From assembly GCF_033568475.1 (NCBI RefSeq), contig NC_133121.1, forward strand, positions 128,124,375-128,188,374: a DNA stretch of 64,000 nucleotides. Reading direction: 5' to 3'. How positions within the stretch are numbered: the first letter of the stretch is position 1; every line of letters starts with the position of its first letter. Below, piece by piece: positions 48,024 through 60,942 of this stretch. The position numbers and the translations under genes were made by a program. This DNA is from Henckelia pumila (lineage: Eukaryota > Streptophyta > Magnoliopsida > Lamiales > Gesneriaceae). Below the pieces are notes generated by a model that saw nothing but the letters and a program-made list of their open reading frames with translations, did no database searches and was not told the DNA's origin.

Positions 48024-51000
48024 ATGCCGAAACTCAAACGGTGCACACCGGAGAAGGAGGCAATGGGCGATGGGAGCCATGCCGAAGAATCATGCACCGG
48101 TGCCGTGGGTTCTAAAAAGATGAAGAAAGCCTCCGGTCGATTGTTTACAGTTCCTGTAAATCAAATTGAAGGTTACAACTTTGAAATTTCAAATTGTTGG
48201 TCTACGAGTGGAGGTTCGTTCTACAATCAAGAAACAAGTTCAGTTTCCCAGAAAGTTGTTAAGAATAAGCCTCCACCGTTGAAGTCTTCAAGAGGGCGTA
48301 CGCTGACGCTCCCGATGAAATTGAGTGACTCGGTTTTGATTCCCATGAAGAAAGAAAAATCAGATTGTCGTGATGATCTGGATAACGGTTTGGCTGACAG
48401 AAGCGAGCATAATGACGACAATATATGCAATAAAAAATTTATGCGTGGAGAGTTTTATGATGACGTTTATTTAGTAAAAAAACGGCGAATTGAAAACCGT
48501 TCAATTCTCAAATTGCAGAACATGATCGTGGAACCCTATTCCAGTTCACGAAGTTCAGTTACATTTTTAAATGAAGGGAATCTTTTTGTTTCTCCAGCAG
48601 TGGAAAATGGTGGGGCGCTGAACGAATGTTTGAGTGCTAAGAAATCAGTGAAGGAGAAAAAGGTTGAAAAGAAGGCTGATTTTTATGAACCTGGTGATTT
48701 TGTCATGGGAGATATAGTTTGGGCTAAATGCGGTAAGAACTTTCCTGCTTGGCCGGCAATTGTAATTGATCCACTCTGGCAAGCTCCTGAAGGCGTGCTA
48801 AGGGCTTGCGTTCCTGGCACTCTTTGTGTTATGTTCTACGGATACTCAAGGACTGGACAAAGGGTAATTCTCTGTTTAACATTTTTTCGTTTCATGCATT
48901 TTCTTATATTTTTTGGGCATGCATAGTTTTAGATTTAAATTTTTAGTGGGAGAAATTTTGTGGGCAATTACCTTCTTTGGCTTTTGGCGGGAAATATTGC
49001 AGTTCTTGGTCAATGAAGAGGTCAACCATCATGCAACTCGTATTAATGCATTTCTAGTCTAGACAAGATATGTGTGTCGTGAAGATTATGAGTGTTGTAA
49101 TTCTTTGTATACGGACCAACACGAGGAAACCGTCTCCCTTTCTTTGGGTAATGTACAATATCTTTACTTATATTTTACAGGATTATGCATGGATAAAAGC
49201 TGGAATGGTCTTTCCATTTCACGAGTATATGGACAGGTGGATATTAACTCACTTGTTGTCATGAATGCTAATCTAGGGAAGTCGGACTTTTAATCTCCTT
49301 TTTTATTTAGATTTCAGGGACAGACTAGGTTGTATGGTAGCAAGCCCCATGATTTTCAATTGGCCATAGAGGAGGCAATTCTAGCGGAAAATGGCTACGC
49401 ACAATCGGCTGTTGGGTCTGTAAAGGAAGTTTTACCCGTGGCAGATGAAGCTGAAGCTGAAGAGGCCACTGGTTCAAATCAGGAGTCAGAATGTTGTACT
49501 ATTCAGCAGGCATGTTTCTACTTTAGCCATGGGATTATGTCATATGGAAGTACCATATCCATTCTTTCTTGAAGATGGTTTGGATCTTAGACTAGTATAA
49601 ATCTGTTTTCAGGATTTTCAGTTTCATACCATTGTCATTGTCATGGTAGAAACCACTTTTATGGTTACTAATGTTAAGTTGCTCCATCAATTCATATTAC
49701 AAATTCTTTTGGGCTTGGGAGAGACAAGAATCATTAAATTGAACTTCCTATATCTGCAGCAGACATGTATTCTGTTTCACTCTTATTTACCTGTCTTTTT
49801 CTGTACTATTCCCTGCTGCCTTGCAGCTCTCTTGATGTCTCAATCTCTTAGTATGTCTTTCCAAATGTGGTCAATTTCACATTGTTTCAATATCAGGATG
49901 CATATGATAAAAGGAAAGACACCCGAACTTGTGGCAGCTGCGGGCTGACCTTTCAATGCAGAATGTTGAAGAAAATAAAGAACACGAAAACAAAAACTCA
50001 TTTCTTGTGTGAACATTGTATTAAGGTGATGCGGTATACTTCTTTTTGTGATTGATGTAACCATATATCTTCTGTTATTTTATGCGTGCTAGTTTATTCT
50101 GACAAATTATCTTATTGTAGTTAAGAAAATCAAAGCAATTCTGTGGTATTTGCAAGAAAATTTGGCATCATTCCGATGGTGGCAGTTGGGTGAGACTTTT
50201 TGCATTTTTTTATGGATTGCGTGTTTCTTCCTGCTAATCAGTTGACTGAGTGACTTAATCCCTTTTGTGCGCATTGTTGAATTAGGTGTGTTGTGACAGC
50301 TGTGATGTTTGGGTCCATGCTGAGTGTGCAAGCATCTCTAATAAGTCATTGAAGGTTTTACCATGTTCTGTTGTATTAAGATGTACTTAGGCTTGCTTAT
50401 AGCATTTTCCTGTACCAGGTTATGATTTATGACAGTTGACAAAATATCGTGGCCTGTAGGATCTGGAAACCGCTGATTACTTTTGCCCTGAATGCAAGGT
50501 TGAGCCCTCCTCTAAAGTGTTGGGTTTGGATAAGTGGCAATTATGTGTCAGGTAACCATCTCAGGGGCTGTCATTTTATATTTTGTTGCTTGAAAGGTTA
50601 TCTCTTCCCCCCTAATAAAATTATTTATTCACACCTGTGTTGATATTTCGTGACCAGGTCCGCTGAAAAGGTTGCACGTAATATGCCACCTGACAAACTA
50701 TCAGTTGTCTGCAATGGTGTCGGAGGGATTTATTATCCAAATCTTCATTTGTAGGTTTTAACTTTGATGAAAGGGATTTTGGTTATTGTTATTGTTATTG
50801 TTTTCAATGTTTGTTCTATCTGTAAGGTGTTTATTCCTTTTCTGGCTGTCCCTTTTGCATTTAAAATAAAGTACTACTGCTCCTTTATACTTCTCATGAT
50901 CTTAATGCACAAATATTCATTTTAAGCCTTCATATTAAATTGACCTTTATAAATTTATACTAATAATACATGAAAAAGTAAAACATGTTTCATCATATTC

Positions 51001-54000
51001 TGTCACAAATAAGAAAACTCATTTGATCTCAGTTATACTAGCGAATATTATCCTTGTGATAGATAAACTACGTGTCCTGGTAATTTATTGGAGCTATTTT
51101 CCACAGCTACTAAAAATTAGTTTATTCACAAAAATTGTTATGTGATTTGGTTGCTTGTTATATCGAGGTTTCAGTGGCTTATAACCCCCAAAAGAAAATT
51201 TAAAAATATTAGTTCCAGATCACGAGTGCAGGTGGTTTTAGACTCCTTTATGCTACCCATATCTGCTTTCACAAAATGTCTCACACTTGGATTAGAGAAA
51301 GTTTCACTTTCACTTCACTTGTTTAGTTGTTTTAATTGGGATGATAATAAGTTTACTGGTTTGCTGCCTGCAGTGGTTTAGTTATTTCATTATTCGGATT
51401 AAGAGTGAATTTTTTTAATTTATTTTAATCTGTTCTCTACTCAGGGTTCAATGTGTCTGTGGCCCATGTGGTACAAAAAAATATGGGCTCAGTGAATGGG
51501 AACGACATACAGGTTGTAGAGCAAAAAAATGGAAGCACAGCGTTAAAGTGAAGGGTTCTAATCTTACACTAGAAAAATGGGTTTGTTCTTGATCTTTATG
51601 TTCTAATCTTTGACACTTCTATGATCAAATGTTTACAACGTGATTTTACATTTTTATCTCCACTTTTGCTGTAAACGGATGAACTCAGCAGTCTGATTTT
51701 GTATCTTGAGGAAATCATTTTCTCTTAGGTTGTGTTTGAATTGATGGATCCATGATTTTAAATTTCGATTCGTTTGGACGGACAAGATTCTAATAAATTT
51801 TAAATCCACTCAAAATCATGTCAAACAATTTTCGTAGTACTTGTGGTAGATTTCAATATAATCAAAATTGGTGTCATTTAAAATTCATTCCTTGAATCAT
51901 TTCTCACCCATCAATCCATTTTCTCTTATTTAAAATGTATGTTCTTCAGTTTATCTACTAACATGTTGCAGATGGTTGAGCACAATGCACATGGCTTGAA
52001 CCCTATGCAGTTAGATAAGCAGCAGCTCTTTGAATTTTTGAAAGGTAATTAGCATTTTTTTCTTTGCTATATTTGGTTTTACATATTTCTTTTTATCCTT
52101 CATCATGCATTTGGAATATAAATATAAATATAAACTTATTAAAATACAAGTTCTTACTAGTTTTCCTCGACAGAAATCTACAACCCTGTTCATGCGAAGT
52201 GGACAACAGAGCGATGTGCAATTTGTAGATGGGTTGAAGATTGGGACTACAACAAAATGATTATATGCAACAGGTTTTGATATACACAAACTTAATTTTT
52301 TGGTTTCATAGACGCCCGATTAGATATGTCAAAACAAGCTAGCGGAGGGTTCGACTTTTGGCTACCAACCCAACCCAACCCACCCTACTAATTTTAGGTG
52401 GTGGGGCGGGCTTGGCCAATTTTGTGTAATTTGGCGAGCTGACCTGCCATTTTGGCGGGTTTGGAAATTGCCAACTTAACCCGCCTATTTTTTTATGGCA
52501 TGGCGGACTTAGCCTATTTTGACATCTCTACACCCAATTGAAATGAAATTTAGTTTAGATGTCACCTCATGTTAATCGCAGAAATCTTTTTCATGGTTTA
52601 GATGTCAAATAGCTGTGCATCAGGAATGCTATGGAGCAAGAAATACTCAGGATTTTGCTTCATGGGTTTGCCGAGCATGTGAAACTGCAGAAATTGGAAA
52701 AGAATGTTGCCTGTGTCCTGTAAAAGGCATGTCATCTGGTTGCATTTAATATTTTTCTTCATTAAACTTATGTGTAAAAAAGTTTTTTCCCCCAAAATCT
52801 TTAAGATTGAATGTTGCATCTACAGGGGGTGCTTTGAAACCAACTGATATCGATCCTTTATGGGTTCATGTTATATGTGCATGGTTTCGTCCTGAAGTTG
52901 CATTCTCGAATGCGGAGATAATGGAGCCTGCAGTTGGACTTCTTAGAATCCCACCAAATTCATTCACAAAGGTGCTGGATTTTCAGAGAACGGACAGATC
53001 CATGGTTAATTGTGGATTTATAGTTCATATAATTAATTTTTGAGATAATGCATTCATAGAGTTCTCTAGTGCCTTGAGGTTGAGATAAATTTTGTTCTGC
53101 ATATAGATAAGCTGTCATTGTCATATTGTCTTCATCTGAAAATTTTTCATCTAAAATGATCTTTGTTTTTTTCTAAATTTAAATTATATTTGCAGGCATG
53201 CGTCATTTGTGAGCAGGTTCACGGATCTTGCACGCAGTGTTGCAAATGTTCCACCTATTTTCATGCTGCATGTGCTTCTCGTGCAGGATATTGCATGGAA
53301 GTGAGTCTACTCTCTGTTTATAACCCACAACCCAAACCCACCCACCCAACAAACCCCAACAAAAAAAAAAATAAAAATTCACCAGGAAATGGATTTTGAA
53401 ATTGCCTTTTAGTTACTTAGAAATAATAAGCTTGGGTTCTGAGCACTTCCGTTGGCACATATGCCTTTGATTTTCAGTATTTTTTCCTTTTTTTCCCCTT
53501 ATTTTAATTAACTCACAAATGATTCTTAATTTCAGTTACATTGTTTTGAGAAGAATGGGAAGCAGATAACCAAATGGATATCTTACTGTGCTGTACATAG
53601 GTATAGACTATGCGCGACTTTGTTATAATTACCGTTTATACACAAGTTATGTGTGACAGAGAAGATGAGTATAGAATGCTTTGATGTGTTCAAATACTAG
53701 TATTGATGTATATCTGTTGGTGGGGTATATGAGATTTTACCGTGTTCCTGACATTTTAGTTGTTTGGTTGTGGTCTCAGGGCTCCTAGTACCGAGAATGT
53801 TCTGGTAATTCAGACTCCAAATGTGGTTTTCTCTAACAAAAGCTTGCTTCAAAGCCAGTATCAAGAGCAATGCTCGAGAGGTTCAAGGCTCATCTCGTTG
53901 AGGCCTCCTGAGTGTTCTGATTCATCTCTGGCTGATACCAATGAATTTGATGCGATGTCAGCAGCAAGGTGCCGCTTGTATGCAAGATCTAACATTAAGG

Positions 54001-56001
54001 TAATGCAATTATGTGTCTTCTCTGACATAATTGTTTGATGCATAGATTCAGCATAAAAAATTGTATTAACACTTTTGCTTATGGTTATTTATTTTTATTT
54101 TTCTTATTTCACCATTTTTTTATTCTCTCTTGAGTAGAAGACTGGACAAGAGTCAGTATTCCACAGATTGAAGGGGCCAAGTCATCATTCTCTAGATGAT
54201 ATTGAAGATTTAAACTCACACAAAGTAATTATTCCCTTTATGAATATTCTGTTCTGATGACGATTGCAATTTCCCTTTGTTTTATGACCATGTCTTATCA
54301 AGAATTTGCAAACCAATTGGATCAATTTTTTCCCTTTCCTTTAGGATCCCGTGGATGCAAAGGTTTTTTCAACATTTAGAGAACGGCTAAAGCACTTGAA
54401 GGTAAATTTCAATTCTGCACCGTTTAATTTCATTTCTTGTAGGAGTAGAGGGGGACTTGGTTTATCCTTCATTTTTCCTTTTAATTTTATTCCTTGGATG
54501 AACAAACAAAACATCGAGAAAAATGTTCCAAGTCAGTCTCTTCTCTAATTCCACAATTGGAGATGTTGGATAGATCTGACCCTTCTCTTCTCCAAATACT
54601 CCCAAGTCAGCCTCCTTCCTCTTAATGTATCCCTTGCTTTCTACCAAACCAGTGGACCTCCAAATGCCACCTTTGGCCCTTATCGTTCTCCAAATCCTCC
54701 TTAACCAAACACACCCTTAAAAAGTCTACCTATCGGGTTCTCCCCTACCCACCCACAAAACATATATATTTACTCTCATGTATTGTGTAATAAATTACTT
54801 GGTTGATGTTTTCAGAAAACAGAAAACTATCGGGTTTGTTTTGGTAAATCAAGAATACATGGATGGGGCCTTTTTGCAAGGCAGAACATTCAAGAAGGAG
54901 AAATGGTACTACTTTAAAGGCTCACCTGTTATCATTCTTTAAATGGCACAATCTTCAATAACAGTTCCTTTCCAGGTTATTGAGTACCGTGGTGAGCAGG
55001 TGAGGCGTAGTATTGCTGACCTAAGAGAGGCGCGTTATCGATTGGAGGGCAAAGATTGCTACGTAAGTGCATTTGTTAAATGTGCTAATGATCTTGCTCT
55101 TGTATGGTCGAAGTTCATCTGTGTGATTACTTTATAATTATTTTTGACAAATTCTGATGTGTGTAACTTCATTTTTGCGTTGATGTGCTCGTTAATGATA
55201 AATTTAGAGGCTCTTGGATTCTTTTTCAGTACTCTGACCAGTTCTTTAGATTTTTTAACTGGCTTGTCTATGGTCGTTAAATTTTCCTCTCTTCTCTGCT
55301 AGTTTTTCCAGTTTAGCATCTGATATCTTGACTGTATAAATTTGATTCCGTTAGTCTCTGTTTTTTGAGCGTCTTAATCACCTGATGCCATGCGTTATGC
55401 AGCTTTTTAAAATCAGCGACGAAGTTGTAATTGACGCAACTAACAAGGGAAACATAGCCCGCCTGATTAATCATTCGGTATGCTCTTCTTTTTTGTTCCA
55501 TTTGGCATTGTAGATATTGGTGCTAATATTCTATTGGCTAGTAAAGTATCAATCATCTAGCTTTGTTGCAGTGACAGATGAAAATTGATACTATATTTTT
55601 TTCACTATGTTCTTGATTCCTCTTTTCGACACATTATTCCCATACACCGTTCTTTATACTAATGCTTATCTTGTACAGTGCATACCCAACTGTTACGCTA
55701 GAATCATGAGTATGGGTGAGGAAGAAAGCCGGATCGTTCTTATAGCAAAGAGCAACGTATCAGCCGGCGATGAGTTAACGTACGACTACTTTCTTTGTTG
55801 TTTAACCATGCCGATTACTTCCCAAGTTCCAAAAAGTTTTGTTTTTTGTTTTTGTTTTGTTTTTTTGTCGATCACTAATGCGTTATAACTGTACCTTATT
55901 GTCTAAACAGGTATGATTACTTGTTTGATCCGGATGAGCACGACGAGGTTAAAGTCCCTTGCCTGTGCAATTCCTCTAACTGCAGGAAATTTTTGAATTA
56001 G
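48024..56001 (+). CDS. ATX4/5: ATX3/4/5-type histone H3K4 methyltransferase (PWWP-PHD-ePHD-SET)
   Basis: Nuclear trithorax-like enzyme methylating H3 lysine 4. Twenty-three exons: 48,024-48,863; 49,181-49,236; 49,311-49,509; 49,897-50,025; 50,121-50,189; 50,286-50,354; 50,460-50,551; 50,658-50,750; 51,445-51,580; 51,972-52,044; 52,174-52,273; 52,602-52,726; 52,826-52,971; 53,196-53,300; 53,536-53,600; 53,780-53,999; 54,138-54,224; 54,345-54,401; 54,816-54,905; 54,976-55,062; 55,403-55,477; 55,679-55,779; 55,911-56,001. These sum to 3,105 bases, 1,034 residues, no internal stop, the length usual for ATX3-5. PWWP about 224-330 ([17 protein letters not shown]); PHD about 414-468; PHD plus extended PHD about 596-766 ([26 protein letters not shown]); SET about 888-1,020 (GWGLFA, EYRGE, NHSCIPNC, YDY); post-[11 protein letters not shown]. 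Start: first ATG in frame, MPKLKRC, as in relatives. Introns 3 and 12 use GC donors. No FYRN/FYRC, which separates it from ATX1/2. Confidence 0.93.
52321..52530. mobile_element. hAT-type MITE in ATX intron 11
   Basis: Ends TAGATATGTCAAAACA and TTTTGACATCTCTA are inverted copies. Flanks CGCCCGAT (52,313-52,320) and CACCCAAT (52,531-52,538) match at six of eight bases, a worn hAT target duplication. The interior is GC-richer (CCAACCC, GGCGGG) and non-coding. It sits within an intron and does not touch splice sites. Confidence 0.85.
54446..54718. mobile_element. Possible MITE in ATX intron 18
   Basis: The right end AACCAAACACACCC and left end GGGGACTTGGTTTATCC are loosely inverted, of a style common to plant MITEs. 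No clear target duplication. Weak call. Confidence 0.35.
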
Positions 56002-56601
56002 TTTTTATATATAGCAACGGAGAAGGCCAATCAATGGCGGTCATGCCTACACAAGATTTATGACAACCATACATACATACATACACCATAGTTTCCATAA
56101 CTTTTAACTTGGAATTTTTTTTTTTTACAACTTTGTGTAGAGCCGATACAGAATATTTTCATATGTTCATTGAATTTTTTCATTCTTTCAGTTGTTTCAT
56201 GTATTTTCTCCTTAATTAATAATAATATATTTGGCTTTACTAGAATTCGTTCGGAGTTGGGCTCTAGTCAGGTCTTATGCGTATAAATAATTTATATATT
56301 ATTATTTGATTTAAACTCCACAAAATATTATATATTAAGTTATTAACCAAGAAAACAGAGATGACCATCCCAGCATACAATATTCTACTACAATATTGTC
56401 ATTATCTCACAAAATATTGATTAAACAATCTTAAACAAGGTTTAATTACACCCTCACAATGCTAAATTAATCCGTCATTATCAACTAACTTTGTAGAAAC
56501 CGAATGAATCTACCAATCCTTCTCATTTCCATGGCTGCCTTACCAACCAAACCATACATGCCATTATCCACCTGAAATTTCAATTATTCATCCACTCCCA
56601 A
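56002..56601. other. ATX 3' flank and spacer before the ATL-like cluster
   Basis: Contains the ATX 3' untranslated region, a CATACATACATACA run near 56,070, and AT-rich spacer. No gene. Confidence 0.6.
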
Positions 56602-57491
56602 ATGAATTTACATACGGGAATTCGAATTCTCCAACTTCCCTTCCTCTTCTGCTTCTTCTTCTTCTTTTCATCTGTGCACACCAAGAAGCAGTGTCCAACT
56701 TCTTACTGTGGCAGCAACAACGCCCTGCCGATTCGGTACCCGTTTAGATTACATGATATGCTTGATAACCAACCTCAAAATTGTAGCTACACTTATCTAA
56801 CATGTAATGATCAGGCCATGGCCATCTTAAACCTGCCATATGCTGGAGACTTTTACGTGCGTGGCATAGACTATGATTCCTTGATCATCAAACTCTATGA
56901 TCCCGAAAACTGTCTCCCGAGGCGGTTTATGAGTTTCAACCTCTCCTTTTCTTACCCTTTAGAGGCCTCACAGTATATAAACTACACCTTCTATAGCTGT
57001 CCTAAGGAGCTGGCGGAATTAGCTAATTTAACTGTCATTGGTTGTCTGAGCAATTCCTCCACCGCTACAGTAGCTACTAGCGTTATTCCAAGCCTGGTGA
57101 TGAACAAATTGTACAGGTGCAATGAGATTACGACATCTTTCATACCAGTTTCAGGGTCTGATTCATATGATTTTGTTGGAAACCAGACAGACTTTATCTT
57201 GAGCTGGAGTTCATTTTCTTGCAATGGCTGTCCAAATCCGACACGTGTGTTTACACATTCTTTTAGTTTCTTTGTTCTATAATCATATTTTTGGCAATTC
57301 AAATCTAGCTCCAATGTAGATTATGATTTTTTGCAGGTCTGGTGTCCATAGGTCTCATTGAAACAGCCATTGCAATGTTGTGGTCTCTTCCACTCGTACT
57401 TGCGCCGTTAATCTGCATTTCTTGTTGTGTGCATTTCACCAAAGAGGTTCGATTCGGAGATGGTGGGAACAAATCCTCTAACGTAACATAA
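56602..57491 (+). CDS. GUB_WAK-type membrane protein, ATL20-22-like but without RING
   Basis: First of three tandem paralogues. Exon 1 56,602-57,244, exon 2 57,337-57,491, 265 residues, intron GT-AG, frames join at an Arg codon. Residues 1-29 are a signal peptide (LPFLFCFFFFFSS). A cysteine-rich galacturonan-binding-like ectodomain follows: CPTSYCG, YPF, GDFYVRGIDYD, LYDPENCL, YTFYSCP, CLSNSS, SFSCNGCP. Exon 2 gives one membrane helix (TAIAMLWSLPLVLAPLICI) and about 20 cytosolic residues, then a stop. Relatives of the ATL20/21/22 type continue to a RING-H2; here none follows and no Cys/His remnant is seen in the next 290 bases. It may be a natural ligase-less form or a truncated copy. Several N-x-S/T sites suit a secreted ectodomain. 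Confidence 0.75.
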
Positions 57492-58433
57492 GCTTGCGAA
57501 TACAACTCAGCTTTTATAAACAAAACTCGGATTCGTAGATGCTAGATAGCAGATTGACTCACAACAGAAGCCACCAAGAATACCGCTCGGGCGACTGCTG
57601 TCACTCCATCAAGAACTTGGATTAAACAAAGTCATGAAAAGCAAGCATTTTCCAATGTGAAATTTTCATGGTTAACGGATGTAACTTGTTTCTTGGGGTG
57701 CATTTCATGGAAAGTTGTTGTATGGGATAAAGGGAACGGTAACTATGTAAAATGGGATGATAATTTCAATTATTATAAATTTTAAAGTTTTATTCACATT
57801 TTAACTTTTAAGTATGCCCTATTGCAAGATTGTTGATATCGCGCATATTCCAACTCAAATTCACTATATTTAAGAGCCCGTTTGCTTTCACTAGTTTTTT
57901 TTTACAAAATAAGTATTTTTTTTAAGTTGGCTTTTAAAAACATTTTTTTTAAGTAAAAAGGTGAAATAATTTTGTGTTTTATAAACATTACCAGTGAAAG
58001 AGATTTGCTAAGAGCAAAATAAAATCTTATGATCATTCTTATTTACGAGTGTATCTCTAGATTTGTGTAGTAAGGGTTGCATCACTGCGTTTTTTATTCG
58101 TTTTTGCATCAAGAAGTTCTTTTTGTTGCATTATTCCTGCATCAAGAATTGCCAACATACATAGCTAATATCAATGAAATTTGCTACTACCCATCTCAGA
58201 CTTCAAGAAACTGTTTATTTCTTGTACATATCGTGGAATTGTCACAATCACTTGTCTTTATACTGTTGAGACTCCGTTATCCAGATTCCAAACAAACTTC
58301 CTATGTATTTTCTTGTTCCTGATGATTTGAACGAGGAGTAAGTAAATATACACAATTTTCTTACAAGCTTTTATGTACTTAATCTTCACAGGACCACGAT
58401 TCCTCTACCTGTTTTCCAATCTGGAAGTCTTAC
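57492..58433. other. Spacer between cluster genes 1 and 2
   Basis: AT-rich; no gene seen. Would hold the 3' end of the first gene and the promoter of the second. Confidence 0.55.
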
Positions 58434-59604
58434 ATGGGAATTCTTGACACACTGTTCTTTTTTTTCTCAATCTTATCTGTTGTGCATGCTCAAAAACAAA
58501 ATGTTTGTCCAACTATATTTTGTGGAGAATTCTCTCTAGACTACCCTTTCATACTACCAGATATACTACCCCAAAATAATTGTACTTACACCAATCTTTC
58601 TTGCAATGCCACTCTAAATTATGGAACACCAATTGTAACTCTTCCTTATGGTGGTGACTTCTACGTACGGTATATCGACTATTTGGATCCATACATAGAG
58701 CTCTATGATCCTGAAGGTTGCCTTATGAAACGTCTGATGAACACATTGGACCTATCATCTTCTCCTTTTAAGGTCATTACCTATGAAAACTACACCTTTT
58801 ATACTTGTCCTTCAAGTCCAAATAATACAACGCCCTTGGATACGGTCATCATCAAATGCCTTAGCAATTCCACTAGTCTCACTGTGGCTACTTCTTACCC
58901 CACATCCGATTTATTTTCAGCATATAATTGCGAGGTCTTCGGCAGTTGGCTACTCCCGGTTTTAGGGTTGGGACAGTTTGATCTTCATGGAGGCGATGAT
59001 GATCTTTATTTGACCTGGAATCAAGCTGTTTGCAAATCCTGTGAAGACACTACCGATACAGGACAGAATACAGGTAAACTCAATTCCTAGTTTTTCTTGA
59101 AATCTTGATCAAAATCAAGTTAATACTAATTGAAAAGTTTACTTATCCTTAACCTATTAATTCACAGATGATTCCAACAGTTTTTGGGGAGCATATGTTG
59201 GATCACCAATTTTCATGCCGTCGGCAGTTGTTATAGGCATAGTATTCACAATCTGTTTACTGCTCATGCTCAAACGTAGAGGCGGCAGAGATGAGATAAA
59301 TGCACCCGATATCCATCCAGAGACTGCCGCCGCCACTACAGCACCACCACATCAACAAGGGTTGGATGACTCCAAAATCAACACTTGTACAGCATTGGTA
59401 GTCATTAATGAAAGTAAAACAAATTCAGGGCCAGATTCTTTTTCTTATATGTGCCCAATATGCTTGGAAGGATACAAGTCCCAAGATATTGTGAGAAGCA
59501 TAGCCAAATGTGAACATTGTTTCCACGCCGACTGCATTGAATTGTGGTTAAGAAAAAACATCACATGTCCTGTTTGCAGAACAACTCTTTCTGATGTTGA
59601 ATGA
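58434..59604 (+). CDS. RING-H2 finger protein with GUB_WAK ectodomain (ATL20/21/22-like)
   Basis: Predicted membrane E3 ubiquitin ligase. Exon 1 58,434-59,073, exon 2 59,168-59,604; 358 residues, close to the family's usual length. Signal peptide to about residue 20 (LDTLFFFFSILSVVHA). The Cys-rich ectodomain has CPTIFCGE, GGDFYVRYIDY, YDPEGCL, YTFYTCP and CLSNSTS in the same order as its neighbours. Exon 2 gives a membrane helix (AVVIGIVFTICLLLM), a basic KRR stop-transfer, a Pro/Thr linker and an intact C-terminal RING-H2: CPIC, then C-E-H-C-F-H-A-D-C, then CPVC, with all eight zinc ligands present. It ends TTLSDVE. This is the only complete member of the trio; the substrate is unknown, and pectin sensing is inferred from the domain alone. 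Confidence 0.9.
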
Positions 59605-59983
59605 TAACAGTCTGATATTTTAGATTTTGAAATTGTTTATCCATCCTATCCTGCTTCATACTTAAATCTTTTATTTAATTTTTGAGTACTTTTACGGAAT
59701 GAAACTATATACAGCTGATAGTGACTAATTTATACAAGGAAATAGGATGGGAATGGAGTTTGCTTTTCAAGTTATATGTTTCCTTTTGCATGCAGAATGA
59801 ATGGATTTACTGAATAAAAATTCAATCAATCTTTTCAAATTCCAAATGAAATGAATCATTTAGAGGACATTTGTCTCATTGAAATTGTCTTTTACTTTGT
59901 AAACTTTGATATAGTCCAAATTCCAATCCCATTTTTTCTACATATTTGGCCGGCCTGTCAAACCGTTCTCTCTATCATGCAAA
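59605..59983. other. Spacer between cluster genes 2 and 3
   Basis: 379 bases holding the 3' end of gene 2 and the promoter of gene 3. No other gene seen. Confidence 0.5.
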
Positions 59984-60942
59984 ATGGATGGAAAAATCCA
60001 TCCAATTCTCCTCTCTCTTTTCTTCTTCACTTTCCCTGCAACAATACATTCCAAGGATTCATGTCCAACTTCAAATTGTGGAAAGTACTTAGTTTCCATC
60101 ACCTACCCTTTCAAACTCGAATCTGATCAACCCCCGAAAAACTGTCCAAATTTCATCAACCTAAAATGCACTGATGATGGTCGTACCATGATAAATCTTC
60201 CTGCCTCTGGTGATTTTTATGTAAGTTATATTAGTTACTACGCACGAAAAATCTCCCTCACCGACCCTCAAAACTGCCTGGCAAGAAGGCTTATGACCAA
60301 TTTTTCATACTATCCTTTAGAGGCTATTAATTATGTAAACTACACGTTTTATACATGTCCTGGAGAATCTGCATACAGAGATCTAAGCCATGATGTCATC
60401 CGCTGCCTAAGTAACTCGACAAATGCAACTATAGCAACAGACAAAAACTCAGCTGAGTACTTTGAAGAAAGGTATGGATGCAAGCCAATCGTCAGCTCAT
60501 CGATCCCTGTTGATTATGATTATTATGAACTTTTTGATGAAATCCAGTTGACCTGGAATGTCCCTCTTTGCAAATCTTGTAAGCAGTATGGTATTCCAGC
60601 TTCAGGTGAAATTTGAAAATCCCGTTTTTAGTTCATTAAGAAACATGACTTTCATCCTCTTTATTTTTTTTTTCCTCCAAATTTCAAGATTCAAAGATAT
60701 TCTGATTAATGAATCCTAACTAAATAACAGATTATTCTAGAGATAGATCATGGCAGGCGCGGTATGCTGCGTCACCTATGTTCATTCCATCCATGATAGG
60801 CTTTGCCATTATCTTTATAATCTTTTTACTGTGCCTGGGAAAAAGGGTAGGCAGAAACGAGGTAAATTCCGACTCCTTGACGTCGGAGCAGCCACCAAAT
60901 CCTGCCTCAGCCACCACTTCAGCACCGCGACAAGGAGGAATG
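59984..60942 (+). pseudogene. ATL20/21/22-like RING gene interrupted by a copia element
   Basis: Exon 1 59,984-60,605, exon 2 from 60,731. Signal peptide (ILLSLFFFTFPATIHS), ectodomain with CPTSNCG, GDFYVSYISYY, DPQNCL, YTFYTCP, CLSNSTN and CKSCKQ, then a membrane helix (MIGFAIIFIIFLLCL) and the start of the cytosolic linker (TTSAPRQGGM). At that point, where its neighbour reads TTAPPHQQGLD, the copia LTR begins at 60,943. The visible part has no stop or frameshift before the insertion; the RING would lie beyond the element, outside the window. Translation into the LTR stops within two codons, giving a RING-less product of about 278 residues. The last five host bases are GAATG, the expected target duplication. 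Confidence 0.88.

Noticed and set aside
58077-58322. 81-residue open frame between cluster genes 1 and 2
   Set aside because: No ectodomain cysteine pattern, no signal peptide of the family type, and it sits in the likely promoter of gene 2.
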